Source of the DNA: a virus
Length of the DNA stretch: 22,463 bases
Reading direction: 5' to 3' (one strand)
IMG/VR virus record: IMGVR_UViG_3300030385_001096
Span: 1-22,463 of that record
Shown here: in pieces, positions 1 through 7,189 of the stretch
How positions within the stretch are numbered: the first letter of the stretch is position 1
How the letters are laid out: every line of letters begins with the position of its first letter
The notes under the pieces: generated by a model
Told to the model about the DNA's origin: nothing
The model's database searches: none
The model's input: the letters and a program-made list of their open reading frames with translations, nothing else
Translations under genes and position numbers: made by a program

Positions 1-849
1 GGTGGTGGCGGTGGACCTCCACAGCAACCTCCGGGCGGACCTCCACAGCAACCTCCGGGCGGACCTCCACAACTTCCACCGGGCGTTCCAATATCCTTTG
101 GCGGTGAGCCGAAACCTCCGGGCGGTGGTGGTGTAGATCATCACGGAAATTCCCCTGGATCAACTTACAGGCATCAGCATCCAGCGGGGCCATCTCGTTT
201 GGAAGAACTGCAACAGGCCCAGACACCTCCGGGTGGTGGCGGTGGTGCAGGGATGCAGCCCGGTGGAATGCAGCCCATTGGCGGCGGACCTGTTGGTGGT
301 GGACTGCCATCCCGTGAACAGTTTAAGGCTTACAATCCCCCGGAAGGCGGGCAGATGTACGACGAGGCGCTGGCTAAGCGGCGGGGTGACACCACGGCAG
401 ATACCTCTCCTGTCCCAGTCCCTGCGCCCGCTCCGGTCCCGACAACTCCGGTAGGAACCGGGGACATGCCATTGCCATCTATGCCGAGCGTTCCGGACAC
501 TCCGATGCAACCTTCCGTACAACCCCCGGCTGCACCTCCTGTGCAAACTCCGGTTAATGCTCCCGGTATGTTGCCAGGGTTTATGGGTCCACAGCAGCCT
601 CCCCCGATGGGCGGAATGCCTCCAATGGGTGGTGGGCCTCCGATGGGTGGAATGCCTACTCCGGGCGGCGGTATGCCTAGTGGGCCAAAGCCTCCTCCGG
701 GTTTTCCCGCTAAGCCTTCACAGGCTCCGGCACAGCGGAAGACTCCGGGTGCAAGGCCGCCTATTCAGAGGGGGACGAGACGCCCTCCTCCGGGCGCAAG
801 GCCGCCTATTCAGAGGGGCCGTAGTCGCCGTTCTCCGGGTGCGAGGTGA
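1..849 (+). CDS. Pro/Gly/Met-rich disordered protein, 5' end outside window
   Basis: The reading frame is open from base 1, so this is the 3' part (282 codons plus stop) of a longer gene. A TTG at 199 could be proposed as a start, but the same frame runs uninterrupted upstream with the same composition, so the gene most likely begins left of the window. The product is low complexity: three G-P-P-Q-Q/L-P-P-G units at the very start, a middle section rich in P, V and T, then P-M-G-G repeats around bases 600-670. It ends in a very basic tail with G-A-R-P-P-I-Q-R-G present twice. No globular domain, membrane segment or catalytic motif is visible. It stops four bases before the zinc-ribbon gene and shares its style with several virion-type genes further on, so a structural or virion-associated role is inferred. 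Function unknown. Confidence 0.65.
   Translation, partial: GGGGGPPQQPPGGPPQQPPGGPPQLPPGVPISFGGEPKPPGGGGVDHHGNSPGSTYRHQHPAGPSRLEELQQAQTPPGGGGGAGMQPGGMQPIGGGPVGGGLPSREQFKAYNPPEGGQMYDEALAKRRGDTTADTSPVPVPAPAPVPTTPVGTGDMPLPSMPSVPDTPMQPSVQPPAAPPVQTPVNAPGMLPGFMGPQQPPPMGGMPPMGGGPPMGGMPTPGGGMPSGPKPPPGFPAKPSQAPAQRKTPGARPPIQRGTRRPPPGARPPIQRGRSRRSPGAR
13..84 (+). repeat. 24-bp tandem repeat, three units
   Basis: Three head-to-tail units of 24 bases at 13-36, 37-60 and 61-84. The first two are identical and the third is diverged. Each encodes G-P-P-Q-Q-P-P-G (Q-L in the third unit). The repeat may continue left of the window. It lies in frame within the coding region and is not a CRISPR array, having no spacers. 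Confidence 0.8.
743..818 (+). repeat. 31-bp direct repeat encoding P-G-A-R-P-P-I-Q-R-G
   Basis: The copies lie at 743-773 and 788-818, differ at a single position (750 versus 795), and are separated by 14 bases. Both are in frame and give the basic tail of the disordered protein. A third partial echo (P-G-A-R) closes the gene at 838-846. Near identity at DNA level suggests recent duplication. Confidence 0.75.
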
Positions 850-850
850 T
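843..850 (+). promoter_or_regulatory. Strong Shine-Dalgarno overlapping a stop codon
   Basis: GAGGTGAT matches the anti-Shine-Dalgarno tail well and contains the TGA stop of the upstream gene (847-849). The ATG of the next gene follows at 853. This fixes the start of the zinc-ribbon gene and suggests translational coupling. Confidence 0.7.
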
Positions 851-852
851 AA

Positions 853-1404
853 ATGGAAACCAGAGGATGTAGCCAATGCTGCGGTGATTTCCCGCTGACC
901 GATGAGTATTTCCATCGGGATGTCAGTAAGGCGGACGGTTTCAAGACCGTCTGCAAGATGTGCCGCTTGGATGAGAAGAAGCGGAAAGAAAATGATGTGA
1001 TTGATGATCGCATCCAAAAGCTGGAAGAACGGGGAATCAAGCTGCTTGATACGCTCGTCACGGGGGGAAGTAATATTCCCCACATGGCCGAGACATATCA
1101 GCGGATTATGGAGGTGTTTGGCGGGCCGATGGGCTTCGCACAGCACTTCCTCGCCAACTATCTCAGCACTAAGCCGGGTAGTGCGGCGAGAGGGAAGCAG
1201 ATTAACACGATTATCAGCCTTGGCGTTAAGGTGAGCGAATCCGGTGCTGCTGAAAAGAGCCTAGACGGAATTACTGACGAGGAACTGGAAAGCGAAATCA
1301 ACGCTACCGCTAAGGCTTTGCTTATGTTCAACCCTATTGATGGATCAAAGAATGTTGGAATGGAGGATTCTAGGGTAAATGGCGGAGAAACAATGGCCTC
1401 TTGA
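853..1404 (+). CDS. Zinc-ribbon protein, putative terminase small subunit
   Basis: A 183-residue protein. The N-terminus has C6-x2-C9 and C34-x2-C37 with an intervening L-T-x-E-Y-F segment and a D-G-F-K-T-V-C-K-M-C end, the layout of a small four-cysteine zinc ribbon found in phage DNA-binding proteins. The rest is mostly helical, charged and has no enzyme motif. The ATG at 853 has a strong Shine-Dalgarno. The 3' end overlaps the large terminase start by 26 bases. Size and position directly before the large terminase fit a small terminase subunit, which would recognise phage DNA and load the motor. Classical small terminases use a helix-turn-helix, so a zinc ribbon would be unusual. The assignment rests on position rather than homology. 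The alternative is an unrelated zinc-binding accessory protein. Confidence 0.5.
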   Translation: METRGCSQCCGDFPLTDEYFHRDVSKADGFKTVCKMCRLDEKKRKENDVIDDRIQKLEERGIKLLDTLVTGGSNIPHMAETYQRIMEVFGGPMGFAQHFLANYLSTKPGSAARGKQINTIISLGVKVSESGAAEKSLDGITDEELESEINATAKALLMFNPIDGSKNVGMEDSRVNGGETMAS

Positions 1405-3118
1405 GGCGGCTGAGGTTCCTGATTCTTACAGGCCCGAAGTAACCGAGCAGCAGAAGCGTGAGATGCGTTTGCTTTATGCAGAACGCTCTCGCCGTCGCAT
1501 CGAATCGCTCCGACTCTACGAGCCTCTGCCATTTCAGGAGGATTTTCACGCCAGTAATGCCAAGGAAGTCCTCATACAGGCTGGAAACCAGGTGGGCAAG
1601 TCGCTCTGTGCGTTTGTTGAAGACGCAAGGGCGGCCACAGGCCAAGACCCTTATAACAAGTACCCCAAGGAGAACGGGGTGATGGTGTGTTTGGGCATGG
1701 ACGAGGGCCATATCGGCAGGGTGATTCACAAGTACCTGTTCCGGGCCGGTGCATTTAAGATTATCAGGGACGAGGAGACGGGGTTCTTCCGGGCGTGGAA
1801 GCCGTGGGTTGAAAGCGACTGGGCAAGTAAAGACAAGGCCAAGCCAGCCCCGCCATTGATCCCGCCTCGATATGTGAAGCGGTTTGCATGGAAGAAGCGG
1901 GCGCAGCATGTATTTGAGGTTTGCGAATTGCATAATGGGTGGACGATTTACGCGATGGGCAGCAAGGGTGAACCGGCAGCCGGTTTTCAGGCCGACATAG
2001 TGCATGTTGACGAAGACCTTGAGCGACCCGAATGGTACGACGAAATGATTGCCCGCCTTTCCATGCGGGAGGGAAAGCTAAGGTGGTCAGCACTTCCTCA
2101 CGCCAAGAACGATGCCCTAGTGAACCTCTGCGAGCGAGCGGAGGACGAGGAGAAGCTGGAGAACGCCTCGACGGTCGTTATCCGGGCAACGATCTTCGAC
2201 AACCCGTTCATGCCGAAGCAGGTTAAAGAGGAGAACATCAAACGGTGGCGAAAACGGGGCGAAGACGAATACCGCAAGCGTGCCCTTGGGGAGATGGTCA
2301 CAGATAGCGTCCTCATGTACCCCACCTTCTCAAAGGATCTCCACCGGGCTATCAGACGCGAAGAACCACGCACAGAGGTTCAGAAAATACTCACAGAAGC
2401 CAAAGGAGAGCCACCGAAAGACTGGTGCAGGTATATGGTGGTAGATCCAGGGCACAGTGTTTGTGCAGCAACATTCTGGGCTACTCCACCCCCTGCTTTG
2501 GGGGATCATGTAGTGTGCTATGATGAGCTTTACTTACAACAGTGTACGGCTGAGATTTTCGCAGAAGCAGTGATGCGAAAAACACAGGATCATATATTCC
2601 AGTCGTTTATAATTGATGCACACGGGGGCCGGATCAGGGAAATAGCGAGCGGTGTTTTACCGAGAATTCAGTACACACGGGAACTGGAAAAAAGGGGTGT
2701 GAGGAGCGTGGAGACAGGCAGCGGGTTTTATCCTGGCAGTGACGACATCACTGGCCGGGAGATGAAGCTCAGAGATTTGCTCCACGTAGGGGCTAGTGGT
2801 ACGACCAAGATGTTGGTTGTCATGGAAACGTGCCCGAATCTTGTACGGGAGTTTTTCCGTTTCAAGAAGAAGGTAATGAATGGATTTGTCACAGACGAGG
2901 GGATGAGGCGGGGAAATTGCCACGCAATTGAAACGTGCGAATATGCGGCGGCTCATGGAATGAATTATATCCAGCCTCCCTACAATGTGGTCAGGGATAC
3001 GATTGTGACAAGGATCATCAAGGAACGGAATCAGAGATCGAAGCAGCGTCGTATGAATTCTAGTCTTAGGGGTGGTGGTCACCGCTCCTATATTAACCTT
3101 GGACCCACTGGAGAATGA
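1379..3118 (+). CDS. terL: Terminase large subunit (ATPase-nuclease)
   Basis: This 579-residue protein is the packaging motor that pumps DNA into the prohead through the portal and cuts the concatemer. The N-terminal ATPase half carries Walker A G69-N-Q-V-G-K-S75, Walker B D-I-V-H-V-D211-E212, with E212 the likely catalytic glutamate, and a coupling segment around S-A-L-P-H (237-241). The C-terminal nuclease half has M-V-V-D356-P-G and I-I-D413-A-H-G, the usual first two acidic positions of the RNase H-like fold. Near the C-terminus, H515-A-I-E518-T-C-E521-Y-A sits where many terminases have an Asp-based motif. The length is normal for the family. The start at 1379 overlaps the previous gene by 26 bases, with GGAGG at 1362-1366 and AGGG closer to the ATG. 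Identification is firm; the exact subfamily is not. Confidence 0.93.
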   Translation: MAEKQWPLEAAEVPDSYRPEVTEQQKREMRLLYAERSRRRIESLRLYEPLPFQEDFHASNAKEVLIQAGNQVGKSLCAFVEDARAATGQDPYNKYPKENGVMVCLGMDEGHIGRVIHKYLFRAGAFKIIRDEETGFFRAWKPWVESDWASKDKAKPAPPLIPPRYVKRFAWKKRAQHVFEVCELHNGWTIYAMGSKGEPAAGFQADIVHVDEDLERPEWYDEMIARLSMREGKLRWSALPHAKNDALVNLCERAEDEEKLENASTVVIRATIFDNPFMPKQVKEENIKRWRKRGEDEYRKRALGEMVTDSVLMYPTFSKDLHRAIRREEPRTEVQKILTEAKGEPPKDWCRYMVVDPGHSVCAATFWATPPPALGDHVVCYDELYLQQCTAEIFAEAVMRKTQDHIFQSFIIDAHGGRIREIASGVLPRIQYTRELEKRGVRSVETGSGFYPGSDDITGREMKLRDLLHVGASGTTKMLVVMETCPNLVREFFRFKKKVMNGFVTDEGMRRGNCHAIETCEYAAAHGMNYIQPPYNVVRDTIVTRIIKERNQRSKQRRMNSSLRGGGHRSYINLGPTGE

Positions 3119-3121
3119 GAG

Positions 3122-3622
3122 ATGGATGATCCTACGAATGAAGAACTTCATAACTTTGTTATGCCGGAGGTTGTCGTCGGCACGCCGGTCACCTACTACC
3201 CCACGGGTATGCTTGAGGGTTCGGATGTGCGGGTTGGCTTTATCATTCGCATATCGCGTTCTGGAAGGAACGTGGTGGTGCGAACGGCAGACGGCGGGCA
3301 CTTTGAATCTGTTCGCCATATAGATGATCCCAAGCTCAAGCTCAATGTGGATCACCGTGAGGCAGGCGCATGGGACTTCACGGAGTTTCACAAGGCGGAG
3401 CTTGTTGAGAGACAGGGGATTGAGATTAGGCTTGACCGGCTAGAGGGCCAGTTCGCCCCCCGCCCTCCTGCCCCGGAAACGATTGAGGAGCCGTACTCCA
3501 GCCTGCGATCAAGGGCAATCGAACTGGGGATTGAGTTCAAAGGTAATCCCAAGCGACAATGGCTTGAGATCAAGGTTGCTGAATACGAGAACCAACCGCA
3601 GGAGCAAGAGGTAAATGCCTAA
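3122..3622 (+). CDS. Small phage protein, SH3-like plus HeH/LEM-like domains
   Basis: This 166-residue protein sits between terminase and portal. Residues about 18-72 look like a small beta-barrel: V-V-G-T-P-V-T-Y-Y, then V-G-F-I-I-R-I and R-N-V-V-V-R-T-A-D-G-G, ending in a conserved-looking V-R-H. A Pro-rich linker (112-124) leads to a C-terminal helix-extended loop-helix pattern, S-S-L-R-S-R-A-I-E-L-G-I-E-F-K-G through L-E-I-K-V-A-E-Y (127-155), resembling HeH/LEM-type nucleic-acid-binding modules. GGAG lies at 3110-3113, and the 3' end overlaps the portal start by eight bases. A role in packaging or head assembly is inferred from position only. The domain calls are by eye. Confidence 0.55.
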   Translation: MDDPTNEELHNFVMPEVVVGTPVTYYPTGMLEGSDVRVGFIIRISRSGRNVVVRTADGGHFESVRHIDDPKLKLNVDHREAGAWDFTEFHKAELVERQGIEIRLDRLEGQFAPRPPAPETIEEPYSSLRSRAIELGIEFKGNPKRQWLEIKVAEYENQPQEQEVNA

Positions 3623-5792
3623 ATGGGATAAATCTTCTCACCCTACTGCTCCTATTGTGGATTTGTGGTTAGAGAAGATAAAAGACGCCAAGAAGCACAA
3701 GCATGACCGCTTTGGCAAGTATGCCGATGAGTGCATGAAGTTCTTCGATGGCCCGCATGATTGGATGTGGAAGGGTGAATACGCCAAAGCTCCCGGCGGC
3801 TTCCTTGACAAGGAATCCCAGGGGGCTGCGCCCACCTTTCGCATGACGGTGAATCGCGTGTTTGAGGCCGTGGCGTTATTTGGGCCGGTCTTATATCACC
3901 GCAATCCAACCTTGCAGGTGACTCCCCGTTTTGGGCCGGAAGTTTCACCGGAGGCTTTGGGGATTAACCCGGACGATCCCCAGCAGCAGCAGCACTATAC
4001 GCACTTCCAGACCCAGCAGAAGTTTATCTCTGAGATCAAGCGAACTCACGCTTCGATCAAGGAGCATTACCTGAACTGGTTGCAGCAAGAGGCTGACAAG
4101 AAAACTCAGTGTCGTCGTGCGATCAACGAGGCGATTATCAAGGGGATGGGCCTTCTCTGGACAGAGATGTACCAGCCCAAGGGTTCTGAGATCCGGCATC
4201 CCAAGAGTCATTACCTTTCTGTTGATGATCTTGTTATAGATCCCGATGCTCAGTATTGGGAAGACATCCAGTGGATTGCCCGCCGGGTCGTTCATCCGAC
4301 ATGGCTTGTAGACAAGAAGTTCAACCTGAAAGGGGAGCTTACTGGGAACATGGAGTCGCTGGGTACTCAGGGGATGTACAAGTCGAAGGGCGGAAAAACG
4401 TCCAGTGAGAAGCGGGACAGCAAGACCTTCGATCTTCTGGAATACTGGGAGGTGTACACCAAGTGCGGCTTTGGTGACCGTCTTCGTTCTGCCGAGAAGA
4501 AGTCGAAGTACAACTGGGGCCAGTTTGGTGATTTCAACTACCTGGCTATCAGTCGCGACGTGCCTTTCCCATTGAATCTCCCCTCAGAGGACTTGAAGAA
4601 CAAGAGCTTTGAGGAAGTGTTCATGCAGGTTCAGTGGCCGATTCCTTTCTGGACAGACGGGGGCTGGCCTTTCAGCAAGCTCACCTTCCACGATAAGCCG
4701 AAGGAAATCTGGCCTATCTCATTGATTAAGCCTGCCATTGGCGAGTTACGTTTTGTCAACTGGTGCATGAGTTTCCTGGCTGACAAGGTTGCGGCGTCCA
4801 GCACGACTTACATAGCGATAGCCAAGGCAGCGGGGGCAGAGATTCAGGATCAGATTAAGTCCGGTCTTGGCCCCTACACTCACATCGAGATATCTGAGTT
4901 GTTTGGTCGTAGCGTGCAGGATGTTGTTTCGTTCTTGGATGCCCCGCAGTTCAACTCTGACATCTGGACAATGGTGAGTCAGGTACTCGATCTGATTGAC
5001 AAGCGGACGGGTCTGACGGAGTTGATTTACGGTTTATCTGGCCCAACGCAGATTCGCAGTGCAGCGGAGGCTGAAATTCGCAACCAGAACGTGTCTATCA
5101 GGCCGGATGATATGTCCAGTCAGGTAGAGGACTGGCTGAGTACGTGTGCGATGAAAGAGATGGAGGCTGCTGAGTGGTCTTTATCTGCTGACGACGTGAG
5201 GCCGATATTGGGGGCATCTGCGGCGTACATCTGGACAAAGCAGATTAAGTCTCAGCGTTTCGAGAAGACGGTACGGGACTACGACTATCGTGTGGAAGCC
5301 GGAACGGCTCGCAAGCCGAACAAGGTCAACCGGGTACGTCAGCTTAACGAGTTCGCACAGATTGCTATGCCCCAGTTGCAGCAGTTTGCGGCACAGGGGA
5401 ATCCAGGGCCATACAACGCTCTGATTGATGATTGGGCCAAGGCGAACGACCTTGATCCTGCCCGCTACATGGTTGCTGAGGAGCCGGGTCCGGGGCCGGA
5501 GGAACAGCAGCAGCAGCAACAGCAGCAACAGCAGCAACAGCAGCAGGCTCAGGAGCAGCAAATGCAGCAGCAACAGCAGGCTCAGGAGCAGCAGATGCAG
5601 GCTCAGGCCCAGGCGGAGCAGCAGAAGCAGCAGGTTGAGATGCAGCTTAAGCAGATGGAGTTGCAGGGCAAGCAGTTGGACATGCAGGGCAAGCAGCTAG
5701 ACGTTCAACTCAAGCAGGATAGCCTGGAGATTGAGAAGGAGAAGCAGCAGCTTGAACTTGAGATCATGCGAGAGAAGAAGGCGGTGGAATGA
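3615..5792 (+). CDS. Portal protein, P22-like, with polyglutamine C-terminus
   Basis: A 725-residue protein, forming the dodecameric ring at one head vertex through which DNA enters and leaves. The body shows portal-like features: T-F-R-M-T-V-N-R-V-F-E (74-84), an R-R-A-I-N-E-A-I-I-K-G-M-G helix near 167-179, and V-D-D-L-V-I-D-P-D-A (203-212) followed by a W-rich I-Q-W-I-A-R-R strand, as in P22-type and related podoviral portals. The length equals that known for the P22 portal. From about residue 628 the chain becomes extremely Gln-rich, with 14 consecutive Gln at 631-644 and then Q/E/K/M-rich heptad-like sequence to the end, consistent with a long alpha-helical barrel. The ATG at 3615 follows GAGGT at 3608-3612. 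The gene is followed by a four-base ATGA overlap. Confidence 0.85.
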   Translation: MPKWDKSSHPTAPIVDLWLEKIKDAKKHKHDRFGKYADECMKFFDGPHDWMWKGEYAKAPGGFLDKESQGAAPTFRMTVNRVFEAVALFGPVLYHRNPTLQVTPRFGPEVSPEALGINPDDPQQQQHYTHFQTQQKFISEIKRTHASIKEHYLNWLQQEADKKTQCRRAINEAIIKGMGLLWTEMYQPKGSEIRHPKSHYLSVDDLVIDPDAQYWEDIQWIARRVVHPTWLVDKKFNLKGELTGNMESLGTQGMYKSKGGKTSSEKRDSKTFDLLEYWEVYTKCGFGDRLRSAEKKSKYNWGQFGDFNYLAISRDVPFPLNLPSEDLKNKSFEEVFMQVQWPIPFWTDGGWPFSKLTFHDKPKEIWPISLIKPAIGELRFVNWCMSFLADKVAASSTTYIAIAKAAGAEIQDQIKSGLGPYTHIEISELFGRSVQDVVSFLDAPQFNSDIWTMVSQVLDLIDKRTGLTELIYGLSGPTQIRSAAEAEIRNQNVSIRPDDMSSQVEDWLSTCAMKEMEAAEWSLSADDVRPILGASAAYIWTKQIKSQRFEKTVRDYDYRVEAGTARKPNKVNRVRQLNEFAQIAMPQLQQFAAQGNPGPYNALIDDWAKANDLDPARYMVAEEPGPGPEEQQQQQQQQQQQQQQAQEQQMQQQQQAQEQQMQAQAQAEQQKQQVEMQLKQMELQGKQLDMQGKQLDVQLKQDSLEIEKEKQQLELEIMREKKAVE
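5505..5546 (+). repeat. CAG/CAA tract encoding 14 glutamines
   Basis: Fourteen consecutive Gln codons, mostly CAG with interspersed CAA, in the portal C-terminus. Imperfect Gln-rich repeats (A-Q-E-Q-Q-M-Q units) continue to about 5640. The CAA interruptions break up the pure CAG run. The tract is in frame and flanked by normal coding sequence. Confidence 0.9.
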
Positions 5793-6073
5793 TGCAGGAT
5801 CATAACGAGATTTTGAAAAAGGTGCTTGGTGCCGTGGAGGGCATGGACTTTGGGCACATGGAGAAACACCACAGCGGTGGCCAGCGTGCGCCGGGTAGGG
5901 AGTTGATTCTCCGGGCCAACCTTGCCAGCAAGGTAGATGTACATAGCGAGAGAATGCGTCGTCCGGGTGACGAACAGTTTCTGGCAGAGAAGAAGAAGGC
6001 TCCCTTGGTCATGGCACTCGGTACGATTTCGACGCCACAGGGAACGATGAAGTTCCGCAAAAGGATTCAGTAG
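5789..6073 (+). CDS. Small protein of unknown function after portal
   Basis: A 94-residue basic protein. Its start overlaps the portal stop by four bases (ATGA), a standard coupling arrangement. A second ATG follows immediately at 5792 and could also serve. The sequence has a short N-terminal helix (I-L-K-K-V-L-G-A-V), a His-containing stretch (H-M-E-K-H-H), an S-x-R-M-R-R-P-G-D-E-Q-F segment, and a hydrophobic strand pair near the end (A-P-L-V-M-A-L-G-T-I). No known domain is recognised. It lies where scaffold or capsid genes normally sit but is far too short for a capsid protein. Confidence 0.75.
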   Translation: MMQDHNEILKKVLGAVEGMDFGHMEKHHSGGQRAPGRELILRANLASKVDVHSERMRRPGDEQFLAEKKKAPLVMALGTISTPQGTMKFRKRIQ

Positions 6074-6083
6074 GAGAAGAATA

Positions 6084-6635
6084 ATGCCAGATCCACACTT
6101 GAAAAGATACCGGGCAGAGTGCGATCGGCTGGGCTGCGCCGAGTTCTTTGATCAACTGGTTGAGGATGGGAATAATCCCGGTTTTGCGGCGATGCTGGCC
6201 CAGAGGCGGCCACCTGGCACGAAGGGGACGGACAGGAATTTCCTTGAGGGCAGCCATGACTGGGCGGATTCAATGGGAAGCACCAATCGAAAACATATTT
6301 TTGGTGAGGCAAAAAAAGCTGGCATATCCACACAGGGCAAGGTGTATAAGGGTGGCCTTGGCAAGCCGAATGATCCTATGGCGTGGGTGGGTAGTTCGGG
6401 TGATGTGCTTGCGGTGTGCAAGGAGAAGGGATTTTCCTGTGAGGGTGCGGTTAATTACAAGGCACCGGAGCGTCGGATCAAGAAGAAGCGACTTGCAGAT
6501 GACATAACGCATGGGTTTATGCAAAAGGAACTGGCAAGTGATCCTTCCCTCAGAGAAAGGGTAAAGAAAAACCCTAAGAAATTAGTGGAGTTGAAGGAGA
6601 AGGTCATAGAGAAGCATGGCAGCAAGAAGCGGTGA
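6084..6635 (+). CDS. Basic protein of unknown function
   Basis: A 183-residue Lys-rich protein. ATG at 6084 is preceded by GGAG at 6073-6076. The N-terminal part has Y-R-A-E-C-D-R-L-G-C-A-E-F-F. The middle contains Gly-rich loops, including K-G-G-L-G-K-P-N-D and G-S-S-G-D-V. There are four Cys in total (two N-terminal, two near 112-119). The C-terminal 50 residues are a highly basic helix rich in K, R and E ending G-S-K-K-R. The Cys pattern is not a tidy zinc site. A nucleic-acid or virion contact is plausible from charge but unproven. Its stop overlaps the next small gene by four bases (GTGA). Confidence 0.7.
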   Translation: MPDPHLKRYRAECDRLGCAEFFDQLVEDGNNPGFAAMLAQRRPPGTKGTDRNFLEGSHDWADSMGSTNRKHIFGEAKKAGISTQGKVYKGGLGKPNDPMAWVGSSGDVLAVCKEKGFSCEGAVNYKAPERRIKKKRLADDITHGFMQKELASDPSLRERVKKNPKKLVELKEKVIEKHGSKKR

Positions 6636-6727
6636 AGCGATATAATGGCAAAAAAGTGCGTGCAGTTAGCAAGGCGGGCCAGCGGGCCTGTTTAGTTATG
6701 GCATTCCAGCGATTGAGAAAGAGGTAG
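6632..6727 (+). CDS. Very small basic protein (31 residues), GTG start
   Basis: This frame fills the 94-base gap between its neighbours. GTG at 6632 overlaps the upstream TGA by four bases, and the TAG ends two bases before the next ATG at 6730. The product contains K-R-Y-N-G-K-K-V-R-A-V-S-K-A-G-Q-R-A-C-L and ends R-L-R-K-R: 11 of 31 residues are Lys or Arg and none is acidic. Its last codons also carry the GAGGT that serves as ribosome-binding site of the next gene. Against it, the Shine-Dalgarno for the GTG is weak and such a short frame could arise by chance. If real, it may be a DNA- or RNA-contacting virion or assembly peptide. Confidence 0.5.
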   Translation: MKRYNGKKVRAVSKAGQRACLVMAFQRLRKR

Positions 6728-6729
6728 TC

Positions 6730-6918
6730 ATGTACGGTCAGGGCAATCCCTTGCAGTCATCCTTACTGGGCGGCCAGCGGAACATGGCTGGTGATCCTGC
6801 CAGCAACCTTTCCGAGGAGGAAAAGAGGTTCTTTGAGGAACTGATTCGCAAGGAGTTAGAGAAGCAGCAGGGCGGCGGTCCTTCCATGCCTGGTTCTTTT
6901 TCACCTTACGGGGGATAG
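6730..6918 (+). CDS. Small protein with M-Y-G-Q-G start motif
   Basis: A 62-residue protein. ATG at 6730 has GAGGT five bases upstream at 6721-6725. Layout: a flexible N-terminus (M-Y-G-Q-G-N-P-L-Q-S-S-L-L-G-G-Q), one amphipathic helix (L-S-E-E-E-K-R-F-F-E-E-L-I-R-K-E-L-E-K-Q), and a Gly/Pro/Ser tail. The start resembles an internal segment of the 1325-residue protein (M-Y-G-Q-G-T-A-L-P-S-Q, residues 160-170), and S-L-L-G-G-Q-R-N-M-A resembles its C-terminal S-L-L-G-Q-A-G-R-G-M-A. This suggests a shared short interaction motif among virion proteins. Function unknown. Confidence 0.65.
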   Translation: MYGQGNPLQSSLLGGQRNMAGDPASNLSEEEKRFFEELIRKELEKQQGGGPSMPGSFSPYGG

Positions 6919-6923
6919 TTAGC

Positions 6924-7187
6924 GTGGAATTCCCAGATCGGCTAGGTCACAGTGAGTTTGTTAATTCTCTGTTGAACGACAAGATTTACAAGGAGGGGGC
7001 TTTCAGTGAGATAGCCCGCAGCATGGGCCTGACGAACGAGGACGCAACGAAACAGATACAGAGGAACCCACTTCATTTTTCGCCACGGGAGCGTCGTAGT
7101 TCGATGCTTGCAGAGGGTCACATACGTCGCCTTCAGCGTGAGGCGAGGCCAAAAGAGGCAATCATAGGAAAGACAAGGAGATTGTAA
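6924..7187 (+). CDS. Small helical protein, GTG start
   Basis: An 87-residue basic helical protein. The start is GTG at 6924 with a G-rich GGGGA at 6911-6915 as ribosome-binding site; no ATG exists near the beginning of the frame. Residues about 25-45 (F-S-E-I-A-R-S-M-G-L-T-N-E-D-A-T-K-Q-I) are faintly helix-turn-helix-like, and the C-terminus is Arg-rich. It ends in TAATG, overlapping the next start by one base. No family is recognised. A DNA-binding role is only a weak possibility. Confidence 0.65.
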   Translation: MEFPDRLGHSEFVNSLLNDKIYKEGAFSEIARSMGLTNEDATKQIQRNPLHFSPRERRSSMLAEGHIRRLQREARPKEAIIGKTRRL

Positions 7188-7189
7188 TG
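7175..7189 (+). promoter_or_regulatory. Shine-Dalgarno plus TAATG stop-start overlap
   Basis: AAGGAG at 7175-7180 is spaced six bases from the ATG at 7187, and the upstream TAA (7185-7187) shares one base with it. This fixes the start of the Met/Pro/Gly-rich gene and implies coupled translation. Confidence 0.7.

Noticed and set aside
13-84. Short regularly spaced repeat considered as a CRISPR array
   Set aside because: The units are directly adjacent with no spacers, and are in frame coding repeats of Pro/Gly/Gln.
2657-3391. Long open frame on the minus strand (244 codons) opposite the large terminase and following gene
   Set aside because: It runs antisense to well-supported genes, has no family-like sequence and no ribosome-binding context; it looks like a shadow of the coding strand.
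6675-6693. Six-base-pair hairpin (CGGGCC/GGCCTG with one wobble pair) followed by TTT, considered as a terminator
   Set aside because: The stem is short, only three T follow, and it lies inside the small gene at 6632-6727 within a continuous block of co-oriented genes.
6645-6695. ATG-start frame of 16 codons in the same gap
   Set aside because: Much shorter than the GTG-start frame at 6632-6727, which fits the gap and shows stop-start coupling.
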